Below are positions 36,701-44,942 of a stretch of DNA of 64,000 nucleotides, piece by piece. The position numbers were made by a program, and so were the translations under genes. The DNA is taken from contig NZ_JASJOM010000006.1 of NCBI RefSeq assembly GCF_030271255.1, positions 62,001 to 126,000 on the forward strand, read 5' to 3'. The notes beneath the pieces were generated by a model. It made no database searches, was not told the DNA's origin, and worked only from the letters and a program-made list of their open reading frames with translations. Numbering within the stretch: the first letter of the stretch is position 1; every line of letters begins with the position of its first letter. Source of the DNA: Peribacillus folii. Its GTDB lineage: Bacteria; Bacillota; Bacilli; Bacillales; DSM-1321.

Positions 36701-36866
36701 TCATGATCGTTGCCGGATTATTGTTCACAAGAATGACCTTATATCCTTCTTCTTTTAAGGCAAGGCAGGCTTGAGTACCCGCATAATCGAATTCGGCGGC
36801 CTGCCCGATGACAATCGGACCCGAACCGATCACTAAAATGGTCTGTATCATGTTGTCCTTAGGCAT
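33747..36866 (-). CDS. carB: Carbamoyl-phosphate synthase large subunit, arginine-specific
   Basis: Makes carbamoyl phosphate from bicarbonate, ammonia and two ATP. The 1039-aa protein has two ATP-grasp halves, each starting with a GSGPI-x-IGQ motif (ILVIGSGPIVIGQAAEFDY and VLMIGSGPIRIGQGIEFDY), and a shorter C-terminal allosteric region. The ATG at 36866 overlaps the end of carA by 8 bases. The frame is open 9 codons upstream. Its place among arg genes marks it as the arginine-pathway isoform rather than PyrAB. Confidence 0.96.
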   Translation of the reverse strand: MPKDNMIQTILVIGSGPIVIGQAAEFDYAGTQACLALKEEGYKVILVNNNPATIMTDDMNADAVYFEPLTVDVLEKIIAKEKPDGLLATLGGQTGLNLAYQLDDAGVLKKYDVKLLGTPIDSIKKGEDRELFRELMLEIDEPVPDSTIVHTMEEALAFAGKIGFPIIVRPAYTLGGTGGGIADSLESFKELVRGGLQESPITQCLIERSIAGYKEIEYEVMRDGNNTCITICNMENIDPVGIHTGDSIVVAPSQTLSDDEFQMLRAASIKIISALGIIGGCNIQFALDPNSKQYYLIEVNPRVSRSSALASKATGYPIARIAAKLAVGYHLSELINPVTKSTYSSFEPALDYVAVKFPRWPFDKFASANRKLGTQMKATGEVMALHRSFEAGVQKAIDSLELKTNGLQLLSLRDKSVPELWKKLAEKSDERIFVIFEMLRKGVTVEEIHEATIIDYFFLHSFASLIEKETEITSKSIQSVTKEELQLWKEKGFSDRYLASAWNVSEIEVRAHRKALGIIAVYKTVDTCAAEFSSHTNYHYSTYFGENEQKKTNKRKVLMIGSGPIRIGQGIEFDYCSVHGVYALQDENVETIMINNNPETVSTDFATADRLYFEPLTLEYVLNVIESEDIEDVIVQFGGQTAINLAKGLEDYGVNLLGTTFDTLDQLEDRDRFYQLLQKLEIPHVPGAMANDERQLLECSEAIGFPILLRPSYVIGGQGMEIIRTREGLIQRLENGAALVYPVLIDSYIPGKEAEIDLIADGVDLYIPIIAEHVEKAGVHSGDSMALLPAQTLSDDMKAKMALYAQRLVTELGYKGLMNIQFLIEGKSVYVLEVNPRASRTIPIISKVTDVSLVQVATKILLGKYLLSDVFEKTGLMEDIPYKVVKYPVFSTFALSGLDSKVGPEMKSTGEGIAVGKTVKEALAKVFHAQKAQPATGVYQSQSVQLSEEIRTHIQEAGLTLCDSEFEKWLKDGNAAIVLAYGTTAEDKRLRLLAAKYRLLAFTEEETFKAYLKSAGNAELEVTSLQEWLITYSKGVSHV

Positions 36867-37941
36867 AGGCTTTTTCTCTCCCGCTATAGTCATTTATCAT
36901 CTGTAAAAAATCTTTGAATAGTTCTGAGCTCTCGATTGGTCCTGGATTTGCCTCTGGATGGTACTGAGTAGTGAAAATCGGCAAATCTTCATGTATCAGG
37001 CCTTCGACTGTGCTATCATTCACATTCCTGAAGCGAACTTGGAGTTTTGAACCCTGCAAGCTTGGCTCATCCACTTCGTAGCTATGATTTTGAGAACTCA
37101 TATACACCCTTTTCGTTTTCAAATCGACCACGGGCTGATTCGCACCGCGATGCCCGAACAGCATTTTTTTTGTATTACCCCCAAAAGCAAGGGCGGTTAA
37201 TTGATGACCAAGGCAGATGCCCATTGTTGGAAATTGCGTAATGATCTTCTTTAAGTTCCCTAAAAGATATTCCAGCTGTTTTGGATCCCCAGGCCCATTT
37301 GAAAGCAAAATGCCGTCCGGCTGCAGTTCCTTGATTTGTTCGAAACCAGTATCGAAGGGTACGATTGAGACCCTGCAGCCTTGCTCAACCAATGAATTCA
37401 AAATGGATTTCTTATACCCGAAGTCCATCATCACTACATGCTTGTCACCTTCTCCAAAGCTTTTTACCACCTTTGTCGATACTCCGGCGACATGGGCTGT
37501 AATAACATCAGCACATGGTTTGACCGCGAATCCTTCTTTCGAGGTGATGACGGCCTGCATCGAGCCTTCCTGCCTGATATTTTTTACGACCGCCCTTGTA
37601 TCAACATGGCTTAACAAAGGAATATCCCACTTGTCTAAATAATCACTAAGCGAATATTTTGCCTGGTAATGAGAATGGCTCATATTTCCTTCATAAACTA
37701 TGACGCCGGCAACATGCGGCTTTTTGCTTTCAAAATCATGTTCATTGATCCCATAATTTCCAATGAGGGGATAGGTGAAAATGACAATTTGGTCCTTATA
37801 AGAAGGATCGGTCAAAACTTCTTGATATCCGGTCATTCCTGTAAAAAAGACGATTTCTCCGTTGGTCGTTTTTTCAGTCGGCTTAGTCAGCAGCTCCCCT
37901 TCAAAAACGGAACCATTCTCTAAATATAGATAGTTTTTCAT
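36859..37941 (-). CDS. carA: Carbamoyl-phosphate synthase small subunit (glutamine amidotransferase), arginine-specific
   Basis: Releases ammonia from glutamine for CarB. The 360-aa protein has an N-terminal CarA domain (GMTGYQEVLTDPSYKDQIV) and a class I amidotransferase domain with nucleophile GICLGHQLTALAFGG and the His-Glu pair in TTQYHPEANPGP. GAGGTG lies 6 bases before the ATG at 37941; a TTG eight codons upstream lacks a site. ArgR-type boxes lie between argD and this gene. Confidence 0.96.
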   Translation of the reverse strand: MKNYLYLENGSVFEGELLTKPTEKTTNGEIVFFTGMTGYQEVLTDPSYKDQIVIFTYPLIGNYGINEHDFESKKPHVAGVIVYEGNMSHSHYQAKYSLSDYLDKWDIPLLSHVDTRAVVKNIRQEGSMQAVITSKEGFAVKPCADVITAHVAGVSTKVVKSFGEGDKHVVMMDFGYKKSILNSLVEQGCRVSIVPFDTGFEQIKELQPDGILLSNGPGDPKQLEYLLGNLKKIITQFPTMGICLGHQLTALAFGGNTKKMLFGHRGANQPVVDLKTKRVYMSSQNHSYEVDEPSLQGSKLQVRFRNVNDSTVEGLIHEDLPIFTTQYHPEANPGPIESSELFKDFLQMINDYSGREKAYA

Positions 37942-37963
37942 ATTCTTCACCTCTGTAGTAGAC

Positions 37964-38001
37964 AATGTATATTTATATATAGAATAGCATAATTATTCAT
38001 T
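37964..38001. promoter_or_regulatory. Two ArgR/AhrC boxes upstream of carA
   Basis: Cores TGTATATTTATATA (37966-37979) and AGCATAATTATTCA (37986-37999) match TGNATWWWWATNCA with one mismatch each. Their centres are 20 bases apart, the usual tandem spacing. They imply a second control point inside the operon. Confidence 0.65.
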
Positions 38002-38025
38002 TTGTTCTATAAAAATTCAAGCAAT

Positions 38026-39177
38026 TCAGACAGTTTGCTTGATTGCCAGTACTTTTTCTATTTTCTTAACCGCGATATCGATTTCTGTTTCTGTGACTGT
38101 AAGCGAAGGGAGCAGCCGAAGCACCTTAGGGCCTGCACTCAGTACAAGTAAGCCTTCTTCTTGAAGCTCAGCCAGGAATTCCTGTACATCTTGTTCGCAC
38201 TCAATCCCTATCATCATTCCAAGCCCGCGAATTTCCTTCACTTCTGCAGCGTCCTTTAATGCGTTTGCCAATGCGCTCTTAAGATATTCAGCCTTATGCA
38301 CCGTTTCCTTTAAAAACCCTTGTTTGAAAATTCCCTTCAGGACAGCTTCCGCTGCGGAAACACTAACAGGATTGCCGCCAAAAGTCGAGCCATGACTTCC
38401 AGGATTGAAATGCTCCGCAAGCTTTTCACGTCCGATCATTGCCCCGATCGGCAATCCGTTTCCCAGTCCCTTTGCGGAGGTAATGATATCTGGTTGGACA
38501 TTATAGTGCTGGAAGGCAAATGGTTTCCCCGTACGTCCTATCCCGGTTTGGATTTCATCAATGATTAGCAAAGCACCATGTTTTTGGCAGTGCAGTTGGA
38601 TCGTGTCCAAATAGGTTTGATTTATCACATGGATGCCGCCCTCTCCTTGAACGATTTCAATCATGACTGCGGCCGTATCTCCATCAATCGCTGCAATCAT
38701 GGCATCATTGTCATTAAACGGAACATATTTGAAGCACTCCAGCATCGGTCCAAATCCTGTCTTGATTTTTTCCTGTCCCGTTGCTGCCATCGTTGCAAAT
38801 GTCCGTCCGTGGAAAGACTGCTGACATGTGACGATCTTGCTTTTCCCGGTAGCTTTACGTGCCAGCTTGATAGCAGCCTCATTCGCTTCCGCACCGCTGT
38901 TGGCAAAAAACACCGAGCCTAAACCTGAGGCATCCGACAGCATTTTTGCTGTCCGCTCCTGAATCGAACTATGAAACATATTTGATACATGCCAATATTT
39001 ATTTAGCTGCTCCATGACGGCCATTTTCACCGACTCATGTCCATGGCCAAGATTCAAGACCCCTATTCCCGATGTAAAGTCCAGGTACTCTTTTCCTGCT
39101 GTGCTTATTATCTTCATTCCTATGGCTGTATCCGGCTCAATATTCCACCTTGCATATGTAGGAAATAAATTGCTCAC
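38026..39177 (-). CDS. argD: Acetylornithine aminotransferase
   Basis: A PLP enzyme that converts N-acetylglutamate semialdehyde to N-acetylornithine. The 383-aa class III aminotransferase has FANSGAEANEAAIKLAR, the DEIQTGIGRTGKPFAFQHY block (Asp contacts the PLP nitrogen) and the Schiff-base lysine in ITSAKGLGNGLPIGAMIG. Its ATG overlaps the argB stop by four bases. Arginine biosynthesis step 4. Confidence 0.96.
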   Translation of the reverse strand: MSNLFPTYARWNIEPDTAIGMKIISTAGKEYLDFTSGIGVLNLGHGHESVKMAVMEQLNKYWHVSNMFHSSIQERTAKMLSDASGLGSVFFANSGAEANEAAIKLARKATGKSKIVTCQQSFHGRTFATMAATGQEKIKTGFGPMLECFKYVPFNDNDAMIAAIDGDTAAVMIEIVQGEGGIHVINQTYLDTIQLHCQKHGALLIIDEIQTGIGRTGKPFAFQHYNVQPDIITSAKGLGNGLPIGAMIGREKLAEHFNPGSHGSTFGGNPVSVSAAEAVLKGIFKQGFLKETVHKAEYLKSALANALKDAAEVKEIRGLGMMIGIECEQDVQEFLAELQEEGLLVLSAGPKVLRLLPSLTVTETEIDIAVKKIEKVLAIKQTV

Positions 39178-39947
39178 TGTATGACCCCTTCTTCCTGAAG
39201 AAATTTCGTTCCAATGAATTGTTCAGCTGCATAAAAATCATCTTTCCCGCTAATGATCATCACTTCCCCAACCCCTTTATTGAGCACCGATAGTGCTGTA
39301 TTGACCTTTGGAATCATTCCGCCATGGATGCTTCCATCCATAATCAAGCCCAATGTTTCCGTTTCTGTCAATTTTTCAATGATTTGCCCATCCTTGAGGA
39401 CCCCTTTAACATCGGTCACAAACAGACACATTTCAGCCGACATAGCTTTGGCCACAGATCCTGCAGCCATATCAGCATTCACATTCAATTTCGAGCCCGA
39501 TTTGGTTGTCGAAATTGGTGTCAGTACCGGACAATATCCCTTTTCCAATAAAACCCCCAGCAATTCCGTATTGACTTGCTGTATCTCCCCAACAGCTCCA
39601 AGTTTGTGTTCATCGATGAACTCGCCTGTAAGAATTCCGCCATCAGATCCATTCAAGCCGACTGCCTTGATTCCGTGCGCTTCCAATTTATGAACGAGAC
39701 TGCGGTTCGATTTGCCAGCCAGCATGAGCTCGACGATTTCCAACACTTCAGCAGTCGTCTTTCTTAATCCGTCTTCGAAAATAGGTTCGATTTCAAATTT
39801 CTCCATCATCGAATTGATGTCAGGACCGCCGCCATGGACAAAAACAATATGATAGCCCCGATTCTGCAACTGATTCACACTATGGAAAAAAGACTCGGAT
39901 AACTCATTGATGATGCTGCCGCCACACTTGATGACCAATATATTCAT
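39174..39947 (-). CDS. argB: Acetylglutamate kinase
   Basis: Phosphorylates N-acetylglutamate. The 257-aa amino-acid-kinase fold begins MNILVIKCGGSIINE (Lys and Gly loop for phosphates) and has FVHGGGPDIN, LNVNADMAAGSVA and GGMIPKVNTAL. Upstream in-frame GTG (39959) and TTG (39956) exist, but the ATG at 39947 gives the family's usual N-terminus. It lies 15 bases after argJ. Confidence 0.95.
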   Translation of the reverse strand: MNILVIKCGGSIINELSESFFHSVNQLQNRGYHIVFVHGGGPDINSMMEKFEIEPIFEDGLRKTTAEVLEIVELMLAGKSNRSLVHKLEAHGIKAVGLNGSDGGILTGEFIDEHKLGAVGEIQQVNTELLGVLLEKGYCPVLTPISTTKSGSKLNVNADMAAGSVAKAMSAEMCLFVTDVKGVLKDGQIIEKLTETETLGLIMDGSIHGGMIPKVNTALSVLNKGVGEVMIISGKDDFYAAEQFIGTKFLQEEGVIQ

Positions 39948-39962
39948 CCTGTTCAACACCCC

Positions 39963-41195
39963 TTAAGAACGATAGCTTCCGTTTATTTTCACGTAGTCAT
40001 AAGTTAAATCACAGCCCCATGCCGTTCCTGTTTCCTGCCCATCCTTTAAAAAGACATGAATGATGATGCTTTCATTTTCAAGGTAGGCTTTTGCTTCTTC
40101 CTCAGAAAATTGGACCGGTTCACCATTCTCAAGTACGACGATATCCCCAAATGCAATCGTTGTTTGATCAGGCTGGAATGTCACTCCGCTTCTTCCCATC
40201 GCCGCTATGATTCGTCCCCAGTTCGCATCCGCACCAAAAGCAGCCGTTTTCACTAGATTCGAACCCACGATCGTCTTCGCCATCATCTGGGAATCTTGCT
40301 TCGTTTGCATGCCATGGACATTCACTTCAATCAGTTTCGTGGCCCCTTCCCCGTCTTTGGCGATTTGTTTGGCCAAATTTTCGGACGTTTGTTTCAATAA
40401 TTCCAGGAAAATGGACCATTGGTTATGTGCAGGCGTCAGAGGCTCATTATTCGCCTTTCCATTCGCCAGCACCAATACCATGTCATTCGTAGAACAATCG
40501 CCATCGACCGTGATTTGATTGAATGTATCATTGGTAATCGACGATAAGGCAAGCTGTAAATCCCCAGGCTCAATGGCAGCATCCGTTGTAATGAAGCCGA
40601 GCATCGTGGCCATGTTTGGATGGATCATTCCCGACCCTTTCGCTGCTCCGCCCATTTTCACTGTCTTGCCGTCAATGAGCGTTTCATAACCACAACTCTT
40701 CGTTACGATATCCGTTGTTAATATGGAGCTACCAAAAGCTTCAGCAGCCTCTGGTGTATTCTCCGGCAGCAATGCCTCAATGCCCTCTTTGACTTTTTCC
40801 ATTTTCATATATTCGCCGATCACACCGGTAGAAGCGACTGCAAATGCATGATCCTCCAAACCGAATTTTTTCGCGGCAAGCTTTCTCATTTCATTTGCAT
40901 CATTCATGCCCTGTTCGCCCGTACAAGCATTCGCACAAGCACTGTTAACAACGATGCCGTGAAGTTTCCCTGTTGCAGCTATGCTTTCCTTTGTTACATC
41001 GATTGGAGCAGCTTGAACTAAATTCCGGGTATAAACCGCGGCGGCTGAAGCCGGTGTTTCTGTAAAAATGATTCCAACGTCTTTTTTCGAGTAACGCAAT
41101 CCAGCATGTACGCCTGACGCTTTGAAGCCCTGAGGCATTAGGATGGTGCCGTCTTTAATCAGTTTGATGTCTTCGACTATCTGTAATGTATTCAT
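39963..41195 (-). CDS. argJ: Bifunctional glutamate N-acetyltransferase / ornithine acetyltransferase
   Basis: Recycles the acetyl group from acetylornithine to glutamate. The 410-aa precursor is expected to self-cleave at the conserved AT-M-L site in IHPNMATMLGFITTDA, where Thr becomes the N-terminal nucleophile of the beta chain. The segments VNSACANACTGEQG and AAMGRSGV are family hallmarks. GGAGGGG precedes the ATG. Second gene of the operon. Confidence 0.96.
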   Translation of the reverse strand: MNTLQIVEDIKLIKDGTILMPQGFKASGVHAGLRYSKKDVGIIFTETPASAAAVYTRNLVQAAPIDVTKESIAATGKLHGIVVNSACANACTGEQGMNDANEMRKLAAKKFGLEDHAFAVASTGVIGEYMKMEKVKEGIEALLPENTPEAAEAFGSSILTTDIVTKSCGYETLIDGKTVKMGGAAKGSGMIHPNMATMLGFITTDAAIEPGDLQLALSSITNDTFNQITVDGDCSTNDMVLVLANGKANNEPLTPAHNQWSIFLELLKQTSENLAKQIAKDGEGATKLIEVNVHGMQTKQDSQMMAKTIVGSNLVKTAAFGADANWGRIIAAMGRSGVTFQPDQTTIAFGDIVVLENGEPVQFSEEEAKAYLENESIIIHVFLKDGQETGTAWGCDLTYDYVKINGSYRS

Positions 41196-41211
41196 TTTTC
41201 CCCTCCAAATT

Positions 41212-42258
41212 TTAAGGATAAAGCGGACTGTTCCAAAGACCTGCCGTTTCTTCCAGTCCCATTAATAGATTGGCATTTTGAATGGCCTGGCCCGCAGCGC
41301 CCTTCATTAAATTATCGATGACCGAAACCACCGTTACTTTACCTGTTCTTTCATCTTGGGCGACGCCTATATCGCAAAAATTCGATCCGTACACTTGCTT
41401 TGTGGATGGAAATTGATCAAGTGGCTGTACCCTGACAAATGGATGATTCTCGTAAACCATTTTGTATAAATCGACCAATTCTGAAGATGAGGTTTGACGA
41501 TTAGGCTGTATATACATCGTTGCCATTATCCCCCGGGTCATCGGTACCAAATGCGTATTGAAGGTAACAGGCTGTATCCGCTCCATGGCCTGCGACCAGC
41601 GTCCGAGCTGCTGCTCGATTTCCGGTATATGTTGATGTTGATTCACTTTATATATCTTGAAATTCTCGTTCATTTCACTAAAATGTGTAACAGCTGAAGG
41701 TGATTTTCCCGCCCCGGAAACTCCGGATTTCGCATCGATGATCACATCCGAATTGGCTCCGGCCAGCCCTGTCGTGTACAAAGGGGCAAGACCCAGAAGT
41801 GATGCCGTCGGATAACACCCTGGATTGGCAACAATGATCGATTCCTTTATCGAACCTGCATTCCATTCAGGCAACCCATACACGGCTTTTTCAATGATGG
41901 CCTGAGGCGCTGCCGGTTTCCTATACCAGTACTCATATTCACCAGGGGTTTGAAGCCTAAGATCCCCGGATAAATCGATCACCTTAATATCGAGGTCTGA
42001 AAATTCCGATATCAATTGCGATGAAACACCTGAAGGGGTCGCGAGAAATACGATATCCGAGCTTTTTGCAATCGACTCAGGATCAATTTCATCCAATTTA
42101 TCCTTCATATGCATTAAATGTGCATTTTCTTCATATAAACTCCGGCCAAATCGGGAGGAAGTATGTAAGGATTTTATTTTTAAATGCGGGTGATTATTCA
42201 AAATCCTGATTAATTCCAGTCCCCCATAACCTGTTGCTCCTACAATCGATACGAACAA
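41212..42258 (-). CDS. argC: N-acetyl-gamma-glutamyl-phosphate reductase
   Basis: An NADPH-dependent reductase, third step of arginine synthesis. About 348 aa, with the nucleotide loop IVGATGYGGLELIRIL, the catalytic Cys in VANPGCYPTASLLGLAPL and HLVPMTRGIMATMY. The frame's ATG at 42267 directly abuts AGGAG; the TTG three codons later (42258) has it at 9 bases and matches the family's N-terminus, so it is taken as the start. First gene of the arg operon. Confidence 0.93.
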   Translation of the reverse strand: MFVSIVGATGYGGLELIRILNNHPHLKIKSLHTSSRFGRSLYEENAHLMHMKDKLDEIDPESIAKSSDIVFLATPSGVSSQLISEFSDLDIKVIDLSGDLRLQTPGEYEYWYRKPAAPQAIIEKAVYGLPEWNAGSIKESIIVANPGCYPTASLLGLAPLYTTGLAGANSDVIIDAKSGVSGAGKSPSAVTHFSEMNENFKIYKVNQHQHIPEIEQQLGRWSQAMERIQPVTFNTHLVPMTRGIMATMYIQPNRQTSSSELVDLYKMVYENHPFVRVQPLDQFPSTKQVYGSNFCDIGVAQDERTGKVTVVSVIDNLMKGAAGQAIQNANLLMGLEETAGLWNSPLYP

Positions 42259-42307
42259 ATTTACCATCTCCTGTATTTTTTAGTTCCTGTCAATCTTTGA
42301 TTCTATT

Positions 42308-42353
42308 ATTATATGACTGAATAAAAATAAAATCAAATGTATTTTTATAAAAT
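42308..42353 (-). promoter_or_regulatory. Promoter of the arg operon with two ArgR boxes
   Basis: On the minus strand TTGATT (42331-42336) and TATAAT (42308-42313) are 17 bases apart. ArgR-type cores TGAATAAAAATAAA (42318-42331) and TGTATTTTTATAAA (42338-42351) lie in the spacer and just upstream of the -35, centres 20 bases apart. Bound ArgR would block polymerase when arginine is plentiful. Confidence 0.8.
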
Positions 42354-42415
42354 TTCAGACTTTAATTTCCTCAAAATAATCCAGGTTATAAAGTTTCTAC
42401 ATTTATCCAAATGTG

Positions 42416-42444
42416 TTGACCATTAGTTATTTTTCCGCTTAAAT
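42416..42444 (+). promoter_or_regulatory. Promoter of fnr
   Basis: TTGACC (42416-42421), a 17-base spacer and TTAAAT (42439-42444), 46 bases before the ATG. No FNR-type palindrome is seen next to it. Confidence 0.55.
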
Positions 42445-42490
42445 CAAAGGTAGTAATTGGATATTCCTATACGTAAAAGGTGGTAATAAC

Positions 42491-43180
42491 ATGAATGGAT
42501 TTTCATTAGCAAATCGAATGCACGCCCTTTTAGATCATAAACGCAACATTAAACATATGGAAAAGGGGAGCTTCCTATTTCACGAAAGCACCCCTGCAGA
42601 TGATATATATTACATATTAAATGGCAAAGTGGAGCTGAGCAAGGCTGTTCCAGACGGCCGAGATTTAACTTTGCGCATTTGTTCGGAGAATGACTTGGTG
42701 GGAGAAACCATCCTTTTTTCCAAAAATCCCAAATATATGATGAATGCCAAAATGTTGGAGGACGGCCATGTTGCAGTAATTTCAAAAGAAACATTGGAGA
42801 AGAAAATCTCCTCCGACAGCAGCCTGGCAATCGATACGATAACCTGGCTATCCGCTCAAAATCGCAGGAATCAGGCAAAATTCCGCGATATGCTCCTGCA
42901 TGGTAAAAAAGGGGCATTTTACTCCACTCTCATCCGCTTATCCAATAGCTATGGTAAGGATACCGAAGATGGAAAAGTCATCAATTTCTCTTTTACCAAC
43001 CAAGAACTCGCCAATTTTTGCGGCACATCACGAGAGGTGGTCAATCGAATGCTCGCTCATTTAAGGAAAAATGAGGTGGTCTCAATTAAAAAAGGACTCA
43101 TTACGATCCTTGACATAGATTATTTAAAACAAGAAATCGATTGCGAAAACTGTCCAATCGAAATCTGTACGATTCATTGA
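42491..43180 (+). CDS. fnr: FNR-type anaerobic regulator with C-terminal Fe-S cysteines
   Basis: A CRP/FNR-family activator. Residues ~20-110 form the cyclic-nucleotide-binding-like barrel, ~115-145 the dimer helix, and ~165-205 the winged helix with recognition helix GTSREVVNRMLAHLRK. The C-terminus IDCENCPIEIC has Cys218-x2-Cys221-x4-Cys226, the arrangement of B. subtilis Fnr, where three C-terminal Cys and an Asp bind a [4Fe-4S] cluster. Asp133 (FRDM) aligns with that Asp. It should thus sense O2 directly. AAAGGTGG precedes the ATG. Next to moaA, needed for molybdenum nitrate reductase. Confidence 0.88.
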   Translation: MNGFSLANRMHALLDHKRNIKHMEKGSFLFHESTPADDIYYILNGKVELSKAVPDGRDLTLRICSENDLVGETILFSKNPKYMMNAKMLEDGHVAVISKETLEKKISSDSSLAIDTITWLSAQNRRNQAKFRDMLLHGKKGAFYSTLIRLSNSYGKDTEDGKVINFSFTNQELANFCGTSREVVNRMLAHLRKNEVVSIKKGLITILDIDYLKQEIDCENCPIEICTIH

Positions 43181-43241
43181 ACCCCCCACGTTTTGAACAA
43201 TGAATACGGACTGATCCCCCATACTTTTCAACCAGGAACAT

Positions 43242-43301
43242 TGCATCATTTTACTGACGGGAATTATACACCATGTGATTCATGACAAGTAAAATGATGC
43301 A
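43242..43301. repeat. Inverted repeat with 14-bp arms between fnr and moaA
   Basis: TGCATCATTTTACT (43242-43255) and AGTAAAATGATGCA (43288-43301) are perfect reverse complements around 32 bases. No T run follows on either strand, so it is not an ordinary terminator. Confidence 0.65.
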
Positions 43302-43312
43302 TAAAAATCGTA

Positions 43313-43344
43313 TAAAAAAAAGATGAATGCTGTTGGCAATCATC
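43313..43344 (-). terminator. Terminator of moaA
   Basis: An imperfect stem (gatga-tgc / gca-tcatc, one mismatch) and seven Ts on the minus strand. Confidence 0.6.
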
Positions 43345-43389
43345 CTCGTTCACTTACCGTATACAATTTAAATTCGGGATGGCGCCCGA

Positions 43390-44403
43390 TTAACCGCCAA
43401 TGAATGACATCTCGATTTTTTCCTGCCCTTTCACCGTTCCCGTTACCCGCTCATCCGAATATCGGTCATCTCTATCGTTCCACAATGAAATGATGTAATC
43501 GGTCAATTCCTCATCCGCCATGCCGGAACGGAGCAGCGACTTCAAATCATGGCCCTTGCCGTTGAACAAGCATGTATAAAGGCTTCCATTGGCTGATAGA
43601 CGGGCCCTTGTGCAGCTGGAACAAAAAGACTCGGAGACGGATGTGATGAAGCCAACTTCCGTAGTCGTCCCTTTATATCGGAAGCGTTTTGCGACTTCTC
43701 CATAATACTCTTCTTCCACAGGCTCAACGTCGAATTCAGTTTGAAGCATATCAAGCAATTCCTTTTTCGTTATCACATTCTTCAGCTGCCAGCCATTTGT
43801 ATGGCCAACATCCATGAATTCTATGAATCGCAATGTCATGTTCCGCTCTTTACAAAAGCGGGCCATAGGAAGAATCTGCGATTCATTGGTTCCTTTTTTC
43901 ACTACCATATTCACTTTAACGCCAAGACCAGCGTCTTTGGCAGCTCTTATGCCGCGAATTACCGGTCCTATCCCGATACCCCTGCCATTCATTTTCTTAA
44001 AAAGGTCATCATCGAGACTGTCCAAGCTGATATTCACTCTCTGCAAGCCAGCCGCCTTCAGTTTTTCGGCGTGTTTTTCCAGATACACGCCATTCGTGGT
44101 CAATCCTATATCTTCTATCCCGTCAATAGCTACGAGCTCAGCTACCAGTGTGGCAAGTTCCTTCCGTAACAGTGGTTCCCCGCCCGTCAATCTAAGCTTT
44201 TTTACTCCCAATTCAGCAAATATCTTCGAAACCCTCACGATTTCTTCATAAGATAAAAGTTCACTTTTTGGCAGGAATGGAAACTTATCGTCAAAAATTT
44301 CTGCTGGCATACAATATTGACAGCGGAAGTTACACCGATCGATGACGGATATTCTCAAATCCCTCAGTGGCCTGCTTAAGGAATCCTTTATATGTCTATT
44401 CAA
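43390..44403 (-). CDS. moaA: GTP 3',8-cyclase MoaA (molybdenum cofactor synthesis)
   Basis: A radical-SAM enzyme that starts molybdopterin synthesis from GTP. The 337-aa protein has the N-terminal cluster CNFRCQYCMP (Cx3Cx2C) and a second C-terminal cluster CSSCTRARLSANGSLYTC (Cx2Cx13C), plus LRLTGGEPLLR. It ends with GG after SFIG, as needed by MoaA. The TTG start follows GAGGAGTGG. No other moa/mob/moe genes are in the window. With fnr beside it, a role in nitrate respiration is likely. Confidence 0.95.
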   Translation of the reverse strand: MNRHIKDSLSRPLRDLRISVIDRCNFRCQYCMPAEIFDDKFPFLPKSELLSYEEIVRVSKIFAELGVKKLRLTGGEPLLRKELATLVAELVAIDGIEDIGLTTNGVYLEKHAEKLKAAGLQRVNISLDSLDDDLFKKMNGRGIGIGPVIRGIRAAKDAGLGVKVNMVVKKGTNESQILPMARFCKERNMTLRFIEFMDVGHTNGWQLKNVITKKELLDMLQTEFDVEPVEEEYYGEVAKRFRYKGTTTEVGFITSVSESFCSSCTRARLSANGSLYTCLFNGKGHDLKSLLRSGMADEELTDYIISLWNDRDDRYSDERVTGTVKGQEKIEMSFIGG

Positions 44404-44511
44404 TTAACCACTCCTCACCCGGGCGTATCAGAAAAAACCAGACCATAAAAGCTTCACCCTTATGAAGGATTCACTATCATGAGACTGGTTCCCCATTTTA
44501 TTCGTTGACGA

Positions 44512-44820
44512 TCACTTGATTCCCAGTGCGATCTTGGCATATCGGGACATTTTGTCTCTGGTCCATGGCGGACTCCAGACAATCTTCACATCCGTTTCCT
44601 TGACCTCCGGTATATCTTCAAGGACCAACTTCACTTGATCGACAATTGTCCCGGCTAGCGGACAGCCCATAGCGGTCAACGTCATCGTAACAGTTGTCAG
44701 ACCGGCTTCATCCATGTCCACATCGTACACCAAGCCTAAATTCACGATATCTATACCAAGCTCAGGGTCAATGACCTGCTCCAAAGCTCCAAGAATAACG
44801 TCTTTTGTATCTTGATCCAC
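44512..44820 (-). CDS. yitW: MIP18/DUF59 Fe-S assembly factor YitW
   Basis: A 102-aa protein of the SufT/PaaD-like family that helps deliver Fe-S clusters. Motifs: VIDPELGIDIVNLGLVYDV (DPE) and MTLTAMGCPLAGTI with the conserved Cys, then KIVWSPPWTRDKMS. An in-frame GTG at 44829 overlaps AAGGAG; the next GTG (44820) lies 8 bases from it and gives the usual length. Order yitW-yitV-yitU is kept from B. subtilis. Its client enzymes may include MoaA and FNR (inference). Confidence 0.88.
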   Translation of the reverse strand: MDQDTKDVILGALEQVIDPELGIDIVNLGLVYDVDMDEAGLTTVTMTLTAMGCPLAGTIVDQVKLVLEDIPEVKETDVKIVWSPPWTRDKMSRYAKIALGIK

Positions 44821-44942
44821 ATCAATCACTCCTTCTCTTAAAAATCTCTACAGTTTAAAATGAATCGGTTTCATGTAATTTGCCCCGATTTAGACTTTAC
44901 ACTATGTCTGTATTAGAATCATAACAGATTTCGCGCAAGTAC

